Numbered from the stretch's first letter, positions 1-9,925 are shown. The stretch: DNA of 64,000 bases from Brevinematales bacterium (GCA_020059465.1 JAGVBZ010000020.1:1-64000); one strand, 5' to 3'. The notes: generated from the sequence alone by a model not told the origin. Translations and numbers: made by a program.

Positions 1-103
1 CGTACGCGGTATCGACAAGGCTGGTAAAACACCTGCGTGTGAGCACGGGCTGAATCTTTGTTGCCGGTTTCAGTTTCATATCGGGATTAGCCGTACGCAG
101 TAC
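1..103. other. unassigned left edge
   Basis: No gene is supported here. A minus-strand frame could begin at position 79 (MKLKPATKIQPV...) and run off the window edge, but it has no Shine-Dalgarno site and only about 26 residues. The plus frames close quickly. The promoter at 104-132 separates this stretch from the dciA-purB operon. Confidence 0.3.
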
Positions 104-132
104 TTGCGAGGAACGCGGTTTTCCCTTATAAT
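104..132 (+). promoter_or_regulatory. sigma70-type promoter for dciA-purB
   Basis: TTGCGA (104-109), 17-base spacer, TATAAT (127-132). The predicted transcript start near 139 leaves a leader of only about ten bases before the ATG at 148. Confidence 0.6.
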
Positions 133-147
133 TTTTCGGAGACGAAA

Positions 148-651
148 ATGAAAAATGATGATCAAACATACAGGAAGCGGTATAAGAGTCCGCTTCCCAT
201 ATCCCGGCATATCGGCGATTTTCTGCAGGGGTTTGTACCCGAGAAGCAGAAGATCCTGAATCGTATCCGCGAATGCTGGGGGATTGTCGCCGGGGAGCAG
301 ATCGCGGCGCATGCGTATCCCGACGATATCGACTTCAAGACTCTGCTGATAAATGTGGACGACCCGATATGGATCAACGAACTGACTCTGCTCCGGGGCG
401 AAATATTCGCAGGACTGCACAACCGGATTCCCAGCCTGAAAATGCACGCCGATAAGATACGTTTTCGTAACGGGAAAGTCGTGAAGCCCGAGAAACAGAA
501 ACCTGTCCGGAAGAAGGCGATACCCGCGCCGCCGCCGGAGATAATCAATGAAATCGACGAAAACCTGAAGGTGATAGAAGACCCGGAATTGAAAAAAGCG
601 CTGCGAAGGTTTTTTATCAATACATATGAAACCAAGGAGACTGAGGAATGA
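148..651 (+). CDS. DUF721 / DciA-like protein
   Basis: A 167-residue protein with the DUF721 fold in roughly residues 15-95, including the conserved block around W44 (ECWGIVAGEQIAAHAYP). DciA proteins of this family help load the replicative helicase DnaB in bacteria that lack DnaC/DnaI; that role is known for the family and inferred here. The C-terminal third is charged, proline-rich and variable, as is usual. The stop overlaps the purB start (ATGA), so the two are probably co-translated. The usual neighbours recF, dnaN and gyrB are not visible. The start has a GGAG site 6 bases upstream. Confidence 0.75.
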   Translation: MKNDDQTYRKRYKSPLPISRHIGDFLQGFVPEKQKILNRIRECWGIVAGEQIAAHAYPDDIDFKTLLINVDDPIWINELTLLRGEIFAGLHNRIPSLKMHADKIRFRNGKVVKPEKQKPVRKKAIPAPPPEIINEIDENLKVIEDPELKKALRRFFINTYETKETEE

Positions 652-2072
652 GTGACTATAAAAACCCGCTCGAAACCCGTTACGCCTCGAAGGAAATGCT
701 CGATATTTTTTCCGAGGAGCACCGTTATCTGACATGGCGGGACGTATGGATCGCGCTCGCGGAAACAGAGCATGAGATGGGGCTTTCGGTAACAGCGGAG
801 CAGGTCGCGGAACTGAAGAAAAAGCGCGGCGAATTGAATCTCGCGCGCGCGTCGGAAATAGAACGGGAAATCCACCATGACGTGATGAGCCATATCCGCG
901 CATACGGAGAGACCGCGCCCGGTGCCGCCGGAATTATCCATCTCGGCGCAACTTCGGCGTTTGTCACCGATAACGCGGAGATGATGATGACGCGCGAAGC
1001 GCTTCTGCTGATCAAACGCCGCCTCCTTTCGCTGATGGCGGTACTGCGTGGCAAGGCCGACCAGTACAAGGATTTACCCGTACTCGGCTACACCCACCTT
1101 CAGCCCGCCCAGCCCACATCGCTCGGGAAACGCATCAGCCTCTGGCTTTACGACCTTTATCTCGATTATAAGGATTTGGAATACCGTTTGGACGGATTGA
1201 TTACGCGGGGCGCGAAGGGTACGACCGGAACGCAGGCCAGCTTCATGAAACTCTTCGGGGATGACGAAGCGAAGGTGCGGGAGTTTGACAACCGTATCGC
1301 GCAGAAGCTGGGCTTCCGGGAAAGCGTACCCGTGAGCGGACAGACCCTGACCCGTAAGGTAGATTTCCAGATATTGTCGGCGCTCTCGTCGATCGGGCAG
1401 TCGGCGCACCGCGCGGCGAACGATATCCGAATCCTCCAGCACAGCTGGCAGGTCGAAGAACCGTTCTCCGAGAAGCAGGTGGGGTCGTCGGCGATGCCGT
1501 ATAAACGCAACCCTATTCTCGCGGAACGGATGTCGTCGCTCGCAAGGTACCTGATCAGCCTGCTGGATAACGCCGCCTATACGTTCGCGTTCCAGATACT
1601 TGAGCGGACTTTGGACGACTCGGCGAACCGCAGGATGCTGATACCCGAGTCGTTTCTTCTCACCGATTCGATACTGATAGTCTATACGAAGACGGTCGAG
1701 GGAATGAAAGTTTATCCGGAGGTGATCCGTACCGAGATGGTCGATAATCTGCCGTTCTATGCGACGGAGAATATCCTGATGGAGGCGGTTCAGCACGGTG
1801 GAGACCGTCAGGAACTCCACGAGATTATCCGGGGATTCGCCATGCGGAAGGTCGAGGCTGTCCGCGCGGGGAAGGATTTCGATATGCTCGGCGAGATGCG
1901 CGCGAGCGGGAAGTTCCCGATACCGGATGCGGAATGGGAAAAGATCGGCGATCTCAGCGCGTATATCGGGCGCGCCCCCGGTCAGGTGAGCGATTTCCTG
2001 CGCGAGACCATCGACCCGTTACTGGAGAAGGAAAAGGAATTTATCGGAATAAAAAGCGATATCCGGGTATAA
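648..2072 (+). CDS. purB: adenylosuccinate lyase
   Basis: Cytosolic enzyme of purine synthesis that removes fumarate from SAICAR and from adenylosuccinate. The 474-residue product carries the fumarase/aspartase superfamily signature GSSAMPYKRNP near residues 279-289, the TSAFVTDNAE region and the TGTQASF block. N-terminal phrases such as RYAS.EM, TWR..W.ALAE and the downstream ERTLDDSANRR resemble the human-type ADSL clade more than the shorter B. subtilis PurB. It starts inside the stop of the dciA-like gene. No other pur genes lie next to it. Confidence 0.96.
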   Translation: MSDYKNPLETRYASKEMLDIFSEEHRYLTWRDVWIALAETEHEMGLSVTAEQVAELKKKRGELNLARASEIEREIHHDVMSHIRAYGETAPGAAGIIHLGATSAFVTDNAEMMMTREALLLIKRRLLSLMAVLRGKADQYKDLPVLGYTHLQPAQPTSLGKRISLWLYDLYLDYKDLEYRLDGLITRGAKGTTGTQASFMKLFGDDEAKVREFDNRIAQKLGFRESVPVSGQTLTRKVDFQILSALSSIGQSAHRAANDIRILQHSWQVEEPFSEKQVGSSAMPYKRNPILAERMSSLARYLISLLDNAAYTFAFQILERTLDDSANRRMLIPESFLLTDSILIVYTKTVEGMKVYPEVIRTEMVDNLPFYATENILMEAVQHGGDRQELHEIIRGFAMRKVEAVRAGKDFDMLGEMRASGKFPIPDAEWEKIGDLSAYIGRAPGQVSDFLRETIDPLLEKEKEFIGIKSDIRV

Positions 2073-2081
2073 GAATAGGAT

Positions 2082-2110
2082 TTGATAAATCGAAAAGAAT
2101 GTGTTATCTT
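2082..2110 (+). promoter_or_regulatory. promoter for the exported protein at 2128
   Basis: TTGATA (2082-2087), 17-base spacer, TATCTT (2105-2110), placed just after the purB stop. It supports the start at 2128 over a longer frame that would begin at 2101 inside the -10 region. Confidence 0.45.
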
Positions 2111-2127
2111 ATGAACGAGAGGTAGTA

Positions 2128-2793
2128 ATGAAATATTTTTTGTGTTTTATAACAAGCCTGTTTATCGCAGGGAGCATATACCCGCAGGCAGCGAACAAGG
2201 AACAATTTACAATCAAGAGTTATCCCGTCGAGGAAAAAGCGCTCAAGATAGAAATTTCTAAAATGTGGAAGGACGGGTGGTATCCCCGCGGAGTGACGTT
2301 CGACGGAGCCGATAAACTGACGGTGGTTTTTATAAAAAACGGTACGGAGATGTATAAAGACTGGCTGATCCGCTTTTCGTCCGCAGGCGCTATCAAACAG
2401 GATACGATTGCGGAAATCGGGGCTGGATGGATGCCGGTCGATATCACGGTAGGGTCCGGCAAATCCGTACAGCTTTTCCTGAAACCGAAGGAAGTCATCC
2501 GCGTATGGGATAATGCGATTATTACAGTCGAACTGATGCCGATTGTTATCCAGAAGGGCGAATATAAAAAATCCCTTTATTCTCCGAGCGGATTATTTCT
2601 TGACGGGGGGAATCTTGTCACATTGAAAATCCAGTCGCCCATCGAATCCTCGTTCAGCTTTATAATGCGTACCTATCCGGCGGACGATGCGTCGGTGATA
2701 CAGGGGATCGAGCAGGCGTCGGCGGAAGGACTTAAACCGTGGGGGATCGAGAAATCCGGCGGCGAGATGAAAGTGATCTACTTTAACTATTAA
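2128..2793 (+). CDS. exported protein of unknown function
   Basis: A 221-residue protein with a clean signal peptide (MKYFLCFITSLFIAGSIYPQA) and no transmembrane segment afterwards, so it is likely periplasmic or surface-associated. I do not recognise a family. The mature part is rich in short beta-like stretches (DGWYPRGVTFDGADKLTVVF; RVWDNAIITVELMPIVIQKG) and the phrases near residues 45 and 206 both pair GW or PWG with a following strand, hinting at an internal repeat. The ATG follows GAGAGG by seven bases; a longer reading frame from 2101 has no ribosome site. It is probably transcribed alone. Confidence 0.75.
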   Translation: MKYFLCFITSLFIAGSIYPQAANKEQFTIKSYPVEEKALKIEISKMWKDGWYPRGVTFDGADKLTVVFIKNGTEMYKDWLIRFSSAGAIKQDTIAEIGAGWMPVDITVGSGKSVQLFLKPKEVIRVWDNAIITVELMPIVIQKGEYKKSLYSPSGLFLDGGNLVTLKIQSPIESSFSFIMRTYPADDASVIQGIEQASAEGLKPWGIEKSGGEMKVIYFNY

Positions 2794-2825
2794 TATAGCT
2801 TAGGTTCATTTACTATTTTCCTGCT

Positions 2826-3491
2826 TCATCGAACCTTCATCTCCATCTTATTCAGCTTCAGACCGTACAATACGGACAGGACGCCCAACGGGAGCACCAT
2901 AATGCCGCTCGGCAGCGTCAGGAAGCTCAGTTCAGGTATGCCGGTTATCATCCCGATAAACGCGCCGAGCTGGAGCGCGGATGAAAGTATCAGAAATACC
3001 GCCGCCGCCCTCAGTACGCCCTTCTGTTTCAGAAGCTCGAACGCCCATAGCATCATGGGAATGATCAGAATCGAATAACCTATCTGGTTGAAAAATCCGG
3101 CAATCGAACCGGGGGAGTTGAAGTACCATTGCGCTGCAATCCAGGTCAACCCGGATTTCAGCAGGCGCGGTACGAGCGCAAACTGCGCGGAGTATGAAAT
3201 ACTCACGAGTACGGCATAGACGGCAAAGAAAACGAGCGACAGGTTATACAGCGCGCGATTCTTACCCTCGATACTTTCGAGAGTCATAATCATGATAAAC
3301 CCGAAAGCGGGAGCGATCAGGAACGCGAAGAAAAATCCGAGTATATGTATTGACGGGTTTAATGAGATGAATGTGAGCTGCTGTTCGATCGGGCCGCCGA
3401 TGCTCATGAGCATAAATACCGGCCATAGCAGGAGTATTGCCGTATAAATTATCCCGCCCCAGATCAGGTACTTAGTAAAAGTGGATTTCAT
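2826..3491 (-). CDS. DUF4386-like multi-pass membrane protein
   Basis: A 221-residue protein with about six hydrophobic segments (for instance residues 8-30, 48-70, 83-105, 135-155, 160-180, 190-212) and short charged loops. The order of helices and the phrases FNQIGYSILIIPMMLWAFEL and PLGVLSVLYGLKL resemble DUF4386 proteins; a second, clearer member lies at 39542-40249. Function is unknown. It lies downstream of metK on the same strand, but a terminator at 3511-3533 falls between them. A GAGGGTGA ribosome site precedes the ATG. Confidence 0.6.
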   Translation of the reverse strand: MKSTFTKYLIWGGIIYTAILLLWPVFMLMSIGGPIEQQLTFISLNPSIHILGFFFAFLIAPAFGFIMIMTLESIEGKNRALYNLSLVFFAVYAVLVSISYSAQFALVPRLLKSGLTWIAAQWYFNSPGSIAGFFNQIGYSILIIPMMLWAFELLKQKGVLRAAAVFLILSSALQLGAFIGMITGIPELSFLTLPSGIMVLPLGVLSVLYGLKLNKMEMKVR

Positions 3492-3510
3492 ATCACCCTC
3501 CTCAACAATA

Positions 3511-3533
3511 AAAAAGCCCCGATTAAGGGGCTT
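3511..3533 (-). terminator. rho-independent terminator after metK
   Basis: Seven-base stem AAGCCCC/GGGGCTT (3514-3520 with 3527-3533) with a six-base loop. On the minus strand the stem is followed by a run of T, directly after the metK stop. Confidence 0.8.
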
Positions 3534-3538
3534 ATATT

Positions 3539-4705
3539 CTACTTGATTTCTTTCTTTAATGCGTCGGCTTTATCCGTCTTTTCCCATGCAAACTCGGGCC
3601 GTCCGAAATGACCGTAACTCGCGGTACGGGTGTAGATCGGTTTCTTCAGGTCGAGCATCTTGACGATACCGCCGGGGGTCAGGTCGAACACTTTCTTGAC
3701 CGCTTCTTCGATCTTACTTTCCTCGACAGCAGCGGTGTCGAACGTATGCACCATGACGGATACCGGGAACGGTACACCGATAGCGTAAGCAAGCTGAACT
3801 TCGCATCGTTCGCAGAGGCCTGCCGCCACAACGTTCTTAGCGACATAACGCGACATATAAGCCGCGGAACGGTCGACTTTCGACGGGTCTTTTCCGCTGA
3901 ATGCGCCGCCGCCGTGACGTCCCATGCCGCCGTAGGTATCGACTATGATCTTGCGTCCGGTGAGGCCTGAGTCGCCGTGAGGGCCGCCGGTCACAAAACG
4001 CCCGGTCGGATTTACAAAATATTTCGTTTCTTTATCCAACAACCCGGTCGATTCAAGCACCGGCATAATGATAAGCTCAATGATCTGGTTCTTCATCTCG
4101 TCGTGTTTGGTGAAAATATCGTCATGCTGGTGCGAGACGACGACCGTATCGATCCGTTTCGGGGTATATCCCTCGTACTGGATCGTCACCTGACTCTTCG
4201 CGTCGGGGCGAAGCCATTTGACTTTACCCTCCTTGCGGAGCTTGGACGCGTGGAGAAGGAGCTTGTTCGCAAGCGATATCGGCGCCGGCATCAGTTCGGG
4301 AGTTTCCTTACACGCGAAACCGAACATCATACCCTGATCGCCGGCGCCCTGTTCCTTGAACATACTGGAATGAGCGGTGACGCCCTGCGAAATATCGGGA
4401 GACTGTTTGTGGATAGTGTTCAATACCGCCATCGAGTCGCAATCTAGGCCGTACTCGGGCTTTGTGTATCCGATTTCCTTCACTATCGAACGGATGACGT
4501 CCTGGAAATCGAAGACCGACTTTGTGGTGATTTCGCCGCCGACCAAAACCATACCGGTGGTGGTGAATGTTTCACATGCGACGCGTGAGTCCGGGTCATG
4601 CGCGAGACATGCATCGAGGATTCCGTCCGAAACCTGATCGCATATCTTATCCGGATGCCCTTCGCTGACCGATTCTGATGTAAATAAATATTTACGGTTA
4701 AACAT
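3539..4705 (-). CDS. metK: S-adenosylmethionine synthetase
   Basis: Makes SAM from methionine and ATP in the cytosol. The 388-residue length is normal. Conserved parts are easy to see: [16 protein letters not shown] near the N-terminus, the GGEITTK strand, the [12 protein letters not shown] hexapeptide region and the P-loop-like [19 protein letters not shown] stretch. A strong promoter sits just upstream and a terminator just downstream, so it is probably a single-gene unit. I saw no SAM riboswitch in the short leader. Confidence 0.98.
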   Translation of the reverse strand: MFNRKYLFTSESVSEGHPDKICDQVSDGILDACLAHDPDSRVACETFTTTGMVLVGGEITTKSVFDFQDVIRSIVKEIGYTKPEYGLDCDSMAVLNTIHKQSPDISQGVTAHSSMFKEQGAGDQGMMFGFACKETPELMPAPISLANKLLLHASKLRKEGKVKWLRPDAKSQVTIQYEGYTPKRIDTVVVSHQHDDIFTKHDEMKNQIIELIIMPVLESTGLLDKETKYFVNPTGRFVTGGPHGDSGLTGRKIIVDTYGGMGRHGGGAFSGKDPSKVDRSAAYMSRYVAKNVVAAGLCERCEVQLAYAIGVPFPVSVMVHTFDTAAVEESKIEEAVKKVFDLTPGGIVKMLDLKKPIYTRTASYGHFGRPEFAWEKTDKADALKKEIK

Positions 4706-4734
4706 ATATACCTCGCTCTTAATTCGTGACTCTA

Positions 4735-4763
4735 ATTATAATACTTCGGGAAAAAATCGTCAA
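4735..4763 (-). promoter_or_regulatory. near-consensus promoter for metK
   Basis: On the minus strand: TTGACG (4758-4763), 17-base spacer, TATAAT (4735-4740). The ATG lies about 22 bases downstream of the expected start site, with GAGGT as ribosome site. Confidence 0.85.
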
Positions 4764-4822
4764 TTAATTGAGCAGTATTAAGAAGCGGGTGATATTCATA
4801 ATAAAATAGTAGGATATAACCT

Positions 4823-4865
4823 GTCCGGATAGAACCGGATGACCGACAGCGGATTCAGCCCGGAC
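4823..4865. repeat. nested GTCCGG/CCGGAC inverted repeats
   Basis: GTCCGG (4823-4828) pairs with CCGGAC (4860-4865), and a shorter TCCGG/CCGGA hairpin nests inside. It lies between the stop of the CBM48-like gene and the metK promoter. There is no clear T-run, so it may be a weak terminator or simply a structured spacer. Confidence 0.35.
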
Positions 4866-4932
4866 GGTAAACCCATTGCGGGGAGATGTCATATGTGGAA
4901 AAACTATATCCCTGGTACGAAACAGCCATCGA

Positions 4933-5652
4933 TTAATACGGTTTGAGCGGGCCGGGTACTTTCAGGATATTGACGATATTGCCGGTCTGATCGGCGTACT
5001 GCACCAGATTCCCGGGATCGGGTATCCATTCGCCGTCGACCACATAGCAATAGATATGATAGCCGGGGGTCATCTTCATCTTAATCTCATACCATCCCGC
5101 ACCGACATATTTCATGGGGTTGGAATAGGGATTCCAGTGATTGAAGTCGCCGACCAGCATGACCGAATGCGCGGAATCGCTATAATAACGGAATATATAC
5201 TCGTTTTCCTTGAGAAGAAGGGGATATTTTTTATATGGGATAAAATCCTTATCGAGGGTGAAGCAGGAAACTTTCTGCCCGCTCTGATCGATAATATAAT
5301 TCGTGTTCAGCGGGTCGTCCATCCAGATACCGTCGACCATCAGTTTATAAAGATGTTTTCCTTTATCCATCCGTTTATCCCATGTATAGACCCAGATGTT
5401 GTTTGTTTTTTTCTCGAACAACAACGACGTCTTCCAACCGTTAAAATCCCCCGCGAGCACGACTGTTTTCGCGTCACCGATAAAAGTGAAAACGATTCCG
5501 TCCTCGAGCTTGAACGGCGAGTTGAACATAAAGTTCGGGTTAGTCAGGATAGTCTTGAATTTCGTTTCCTCGGACAGGACGGTCTTGAGCGCCTGGGCGT
5601 ACAGACCGCCGGACAATAAGGCTAATGTTACCGCGATTAAAAAACGGCGCAT
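4933..5652 (-). CDS. exported protein with two CBM48/AMPK1-CBM-like domains
   Basis: A 239-residue protein with a signal peptide (about residues 1-20, ending YAQA) and two copies of an early-set glycogen-binding-like domain, roughly residues 51-125 and 150-235. Both show the hallmark GDFN.W (GDFNGW at 68-73, GDFNHW at 168-173) and a late VDG.W..DP turn (VDGIWMDDP, VDGEWIPDP). Such domains bind alpha-glucans or mediate protein contacts; no catalytic domain is attached. The start chosen follows AGGGGAAT; an upstream frame to 5760 lacks a ribosome site and runs into repeat sequence. Confidence 0.8.
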   Translation of the reverse strand: MRRFLIAVTLALLSGGLYAQALKTVLSEETKFKTILTNPNFMFNSPFKLEDGIVFTFIGDAKTVVLAGDFNGWKTSLLFEKKTNNIWVYTWDKRMDKGKHLYKLMVDGIWMDDPLNTNYIIDQSGQKVSCFTLDKDFIPYKKYPLLLKENEYIFRYYSDSAHSVMLVGDFNHWNPYSNPMKYVGAGWYEIKMKMTPGYHIYCYVVDGEWIPDPGNLVQYADQTGNIVNILKVPGPLKPY

Positions 5653-5708
5653 ATTCCCCTCACAATGCGTTTTGTTAATTATCGGCATATTTTGGAAAGG
5701 GTTAATAG

Positions 5709-5810
5709 GTTGCCTCGGCTTCGCTCGGCCACCGGATGCAACATACCGATCCGATTTCACACGCGGATGACGCGGATGAAATACAAATACAACACGAATG
5801 AACGCAAATT
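5709..5810. repeat. dispersed CGCGGAT-type intergenic repeat, copy 1
   Basis: Contains the GC hairpin GCCTCGG..CTCGGCC followed by ATTTCACACGCGGATGACGC and GGATGAAAT. A closely similar series (GGGTGCAATGCATGACCC then TTTCACGCGGACGGCGCGGA) occurs at 35785-35840, and related sequence in the opposite sense is at 43019-43108. Non-coding. Confidence 0.6.
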
Positions 5811-5862
5811 TCTAAAACTGGCGGTTGGATTCCTGCCATCTTTTCGATAGATATATGATGTA

Positions 5863-6639
5863 TTAGAAATTTTTAAAAAGATTTGATAAGTATAATGGGT
5901 TATGAATCAGTATTACTTCATTGCTTAGTATAATGTATTTATTAGTAAAATACGCATTAGGATCAAATACCATCTCTTTTGGAAAGATTAGCTCGTAGTA
6001 ATTGGTTTTATTAATATATGTATATTTTTGAAGGATATTCTTAGATAGATTTAAATTTTTTATAGTTTCAGGATATTTTTGAGAATCAGAGTAAGACTTT
6101 AAAATTTGTTTTCCAATATCGTCTGCTTGAGAATAATAAAAAATAATGCTTGTTAAAAGAATATAAATAAAATATAAAATAAAAGATACCCATAGAAAAA
6201 CAAAAATATTAATAAAAAAGACAACGTTTAAACCATTTTTTATTCTATTAAACTGATTTTCTTTAATTTCATTTGAAAGCATAGCATCTTTCCAAATCTT
6301 ATGACAATAATAATCGTATAAAAAACTATATATAAAAGTTACTAGTAATGGAAGAATAAACCAAGAAAAGATACTTTCTATGGATTTTAGTAACTGAATC
6401 AAATCAAAGAATTCAATTCTGAGCAAAAACAAGGAAGTTGTGATTATTGTACCAATAACAACTAAAATATTTCTAAATTTATCATTTGTTTTCCGGCTTT
6501 TTTCAATGATTTCAAGATGGACAGGGGTAATATCGATTTTGGAATTATTTATATGACTATCCCTATATAATGAAAATAGAAACCAAATAATAACTCTTTT
6601 TAATCCTTTTGACTTTAATAAGGTAGATTCTTTGAACAT
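5863..6639 (-). CDS. AT-rich membrane protein of unknown function
   Basis: A 258-residue protein with a hydrophilic N-terminal part, two hydrophobic hairpins (about 57-76 and 91-113, then 138-172) and a polar C-terminal domain of about 85 residues rich in N, Y and K. I do not recognise a family. Base use is far more AT-rich than metK or carB around it. Its ATG sits only 16 bases after the carB stop with GGAG upstream, so it may be read from the carB transcript, yet its composition and the repeat next to its 3' end suggest recent arrival. Confidence 0.7.
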   Translation of the reverse strand: MFKESTLLKSKGLKRVIIWFLFSLYRDSHINNSKIDITPVHLEIIEKSRKTNDKFRNILVVIGTIITTSLFLLRIEFFDLIQLLKSIESIFSWFILPLLVTFIYSFLYDYYCHKIWKDAMLSNEIKENQFNRIKNGLNVVFFINIFVFLWVSFILYFIYILLTSIIFYYSQADDIGKQILKSYSDSQKYPETIKNLNLSKNILQKYTYINKTNYYELIFPKEMVFDPNAYFTNKYIILSNEVILIHNPLYLSNLFKNF

Positions 6640-6655
6640 TATGTCTCCAAACCGA

Positions 6656-9600
6656 TCATTTCACGAAATAATCCTGCAATGCCTTGACACTAGCCCCGCG
6701 ATTGATCTGCGCCTCGAGCGCGTCCGCCATCGCGAGGATTCCCTGAGAAGTCGTCACGAGCGGGATCCGGAGGAGGATAGCCGTTTTCCGGATATAAGTG
6801 TCGTCGATATGCGCCTGCTCCCCGGCGGGAGTGTTGAATATCATATGAATATTCCCGTTCTTTATTTCGTCGATAATATTCGGACGGCCCTCGTGGAGTT
6901 TCTTAACGATGTCGCAGGCGATGTTGTTTGCGTGAAGATATTCTGCGGTGCCTCCGGTCGCGATAATCTTGTAGCCGATTTTTGAAAGTTTACGGATAGC
7001 GGGGAGACACGAGTCTTTCGAGGCATTGTTGAGCGATATGAGGATATTTCCCGATGTCGGGAGCTTCATCCCAGACGCGATCTCCGCCTTAAGGAATGCG
7101 TGCCCGAAATCGTCGTCGATACCCATGACCTCGCCCGTCGATTTCATCTCGGGGTTCAGTACGGCGTCCACCTCGGGAAATTTATTGAACGGCAGGACTA
7201 CTTCCTTGACCGAGATATGCTTCGGTTCGATATATTTGTCATGCCCCATTTCAAGGAGTTTTTTACCCATCACCGTCCGGGTGGCGACCTTCGCCCACGG
7301 GACGCCGGTGGCCTTACTGACAAACGGGACGGTACGCGACGCGCGGGGGTTGACCTCGATAAAGTAAACCCGGTCGTCCTTGATCGCGTACTGGATATTC
7401 ATGAGGCCGATTACTTTTAAAGCCTTGCCCATCTCTATGGTTTGACTGATTATCGTGTCAATATGTTTTCGGTCGATCGAAACAGGCGGAAGGATCATCG
7501 CGCTGTCGCCGGAATGAATGCCCGCTTCCTCGATATGCTGCATGATACCCGCGACTACGACAGTTTCGCCGTCACCGCATGCGTCGACATCGATCTCTTG
7601 GGCGTTTTCAAGGTACTTGTCGATCAGGATCGGGCCGTGCAGCAGAGCCTCCTGCTCGGTCTCGAGATACTGAATAAGTTCGCTTTCTTTATAGACTATC
7701 ATCATCGCGCGCCCGCCGAGCACATAGGACGGACGGACGAGGATCGGATAACCGATAGTGCGGGCGGTCTCGATAGCCGATTCCACACTGGTCGCGGTTG
7801 CAGACGGGGGCTGGAGGAAACCGAGCTGTTCGATCAGCTTACGGAAACGGTCGCGGTCTTCGGCGATATCGATAGCGTCGGGGGATGTCCCGAGCACGGG
7901 CACACCCTCGCGGTGAAGCTGGAGCGCGAGACGGAGCGGGGTCTGACCCCCGAACTGGAGCACCACACCCATCGGTTTCTCGGTCTCGTATATATTCATC
8001 ACATCCTCGAACGTCAACGGTTCGAAGTAGAGTTTGTCGGAGATGTCGTAATCGGTGGAAACAGTCTCCGGGTTGGAGTTGACCATAATGCTTTCGTAGC
8101 CCATTTCCCGGAGCGCCATCGAGCAATGCACGCATGCATAGTCGAACTCGATACCCTGGCCGATCCGGTTCGGGCCGCTTCCGAGTATCATCACCTTCTG
8201 GCGGTTTGTCGGGAACGATTCGTCCTCATCCTCGTAGCACGAATAGAAGTAGGGTGTTTTCGCCTGGAACTCCGCGGCGCAGGTGTCGACCAGTTTATAG
8301 GTCGGGAGTACCCCGAGCGATTTCCTGTGCGTACGTACGTCGTGTTCGGAAGTGCGCCCTCCGAGAAGTTTCGCGATCTGCGCGTCGGAAAACCCCAACT
8401 GTTTGATCTCTTTCATTTTATCTTTATCGAACCATGAGAGACTTTTCCCGCTCGTTTCGTTCTCGGCCGTGAGGATTTCGCTGATATGTTCGATAAACCA
8501 CGGATCGATAAAGGACAGAGCGTATATTTCCCCGACAGTAAAACCTGCTTTGAGGGCGTCCTTGACATACAGCATCCGGTACTCGTTGGGGATAGTCAGC
8601 TTTTCGGTGATTATCCGGCGAAGTTCGGATGCTTCGGGGGGATTGGCCCAGTCGATCTTAGAATCAAAACCCGTCAGCCCGCGTTCAAGGGAACGCAATC
8701 CTTTCTGGAACGCTTCCTTGAACGTCCTGCCGATCGCCATAGTTTCGCCGACGGACTTCATTTGGGTGCCGAGCACCGGTTTGGCTTCCTTGAATTTTTC
8801 GAACGTAAAGCGCGGAATTTTTACGACCACGTAATCGAGCGTGGGTTCGAACGACGCTGGGGTCTCTTTTGTGATATCGTTGGGGATCTCGTCGAGGGTA
8901 TACCCGACCGACAGTTTCGCCGCGAATTTTGCTATGGGAAAACCGGTTGCTTTTGACGCGAGCGCGGAACTCCTTGATACGCGGGGATTCATCTCGATAG
9001 CGACTACGTCGCCGTTTTTCGGGTTTACTGCGAATTGAATATTCGATCCGCCGGTTTCGACACCGATCTCGCGGATAATCGCGATCGAGTAGTCGCGCAG
9101 GACTTGGTATTCTTTATCGGTCAATGTCTGCGCCGGAGCGACTGTAATCGAATCGCCCGTGTGTACGCCCATCGGATCGAAGTTCTCGATGGAACAGATA
9201 ATGACGACATTGTCCTTTGTGTCGCGCATCACTTCGAGCTCGTACTCTTTCCACCCGATGAGAGATTTATCGATCTGTACTTCGTTTTTTATACTGAGAT
9301 CGAGGCCTCGTTTTACAATCGTCTCGAATTCCTCGATATTGTAAGCAATACCTCCGCCTGTCCCGCCGAGGGTGTATCCGGGCCGGATGATCGCGGGAAA
9401 CCCGATACTTTCGACAGCAATAAGCGCTTCCTCGAGAGAGTGCACGACCGCGTTCTCGGGAACCTTCACTCCGATCTTGTCCATACATTGCCGGAAAAGC
9501 TCGCGGTCTTCGCCTTTGATAATCGCATCGTACTTCGCGCCGATCATCTCGACATTGTATTTTTCCAGGATACCCTTTTCATACAACTCGACCGCCATAT

Positions 9601-9889
9601 TGAGAGCGGTCTGCCCGCCGAGGGTCGGCAGAAGGGCGTCGGGACGTTCTTTTGCAAGGATTTGTTCGACATACTCCAATGTAATGGGTTCTATATAGGT
9701 ACGGTCGGCCAATTCGGGATCGGTCATGATGGTGGCGGGATTTGAGTTAATCAGAATGACTTCGTAGCCTTCTTCTTTGAGGGCTTTGCATGCTTGGGAG
9801 CCGGAATAGTCGAATTCGCAGGCCTGACCGATGACAATAGGGCCTGCGCCGATAATGAGAATTTTCTTGATGTCGGTTCGTTTCGGCAT
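6656..9889 (-). CDS. carB: carbamoyl-phosphate synthase large subunit
   Basis: Joins bicarbonate, ammonia (from glutamine via CarA) and two ATP to make carbamoyl phosphate for arginine and pyrimidines. At 1077 residues it is full length: two homologous ATP-grasp halves (starting near residues 1 and 555), each with a [20 protein letters not shown]-type phosphate loop and an EVNPR/EMNPR block, then the C-terminal MGS-like allosteric domain ([12 protein letters not shown]). carA is not in the window. Promoter at 9960-9988. Confidence 0.98.
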   Translation of the reverse strand: MPKRTDIKKILIIGAGPIVIGQACEFDYSGSQACKALKEEGYEVILINSNPATIMTDPELADRTYIEPITLEYVEQILAKERPDALLPTLGGQTALNMAVELYEKGILEKYNVEMIGAKYDAIIKGEDRELFRQCMDKIGVKVPENAVVHSLEEALIAVESIGFPAIIRPGYTLGGTGGGIAYNIEEFETIVKRGLDLSIKNEVQIDKSLIGWKEYELEVMRDTKDNVVIICSIENFDPMGVHTGDSITVAPAQTLTDKEYQVLRDYSIAIIREIGVETGGSNIQFAVNPKNGDVVAIEMNPRVSRSSALASKATGFPIAKFAAKLSVGYTLDEIPNDITKETPASFEPTLDYVVVKIPRFTFEKFKEAKPVLGTQMKSVGETMAIGRTFKEAFQKGLRSLERGLTGFDSKIDWANPPEASELRRIITEKLTIPNEYRMLYVKDALKAGFTVGEIYALSFIDPWFIEHISEILTAENETSGKSLSWFDKDKMKEIKQLGFSDAQIAKLLGGRTSEHDVRTHRKSLGVLPTYKLVDTCAAEFQAKTPYFYSCYEDEDESFPTNRQKVMILGSGPNRIGQGIEFDYACVHCSMALREMGYESIMVNSNPETVSTDYDISDKLYFEPLTFEDVMNIYETEKPMGVVLQFGGQTPLRLALQLHREGVPVLGTSPDAIDIAEDRDRFRKLIEQLGFLQPPSATATSVESAIETARTIGYPILVRPSYVLGGRAMMIVYKESELIQYLETEQEALLHGPILIDKYLENAQEIDVDACGDGETVVVAGIMQHIEEAGIHSGDSAMILPPVSIDRKHIDTIISQTIEMGKALKVIGLMNIQYAIKDDRVYFIEVNPRASRTVPFVSKATGVPWAKVATRTVMGKKLLEMGHDKYIEPKHISVKEVVLPFNKFPEVDAVLNPEMKSTGEVMGIDDDFGHAFLKAEIASGMKLPTSGNILISLNNASKDSCLPAIRKLSKIGYKIIATGGTAEYLHANNIACDIVKKLHEGRPNIIDEIKNGNIHMIFNTPAGEQAHIDDTYIRKTAILLRIPLVTTSQGILAMADALEAQINRGASVKALQDYFVK

Positions 9890-9925
9890 GGAATAGTCCT
9901 TAGATAAAATTTCCAGCGAACCGCA

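Noticed and set aside
1-147. tRNA or the end of recF at the left edge
   Set aside because: No cloverleaf or GGTTCRA box is present, and no plus-strand frame resembles the C-terminus of RecF or another known neighbour of dciA.
4706-4932. SAM riboswitch upstream of metK
   Set aside because: The metK leader after its promoter is only about 22 bases and no SAM-I or SAM-II core sequence is seen; the hairpins lie upstream of the promoter.
7442-8437. 331-codon plus-strand frame inside carB
   Set aside because: It is antisense to a full-length conserved gene, has no ribosome site and its product looks like a shadow of the GC-rich codons.
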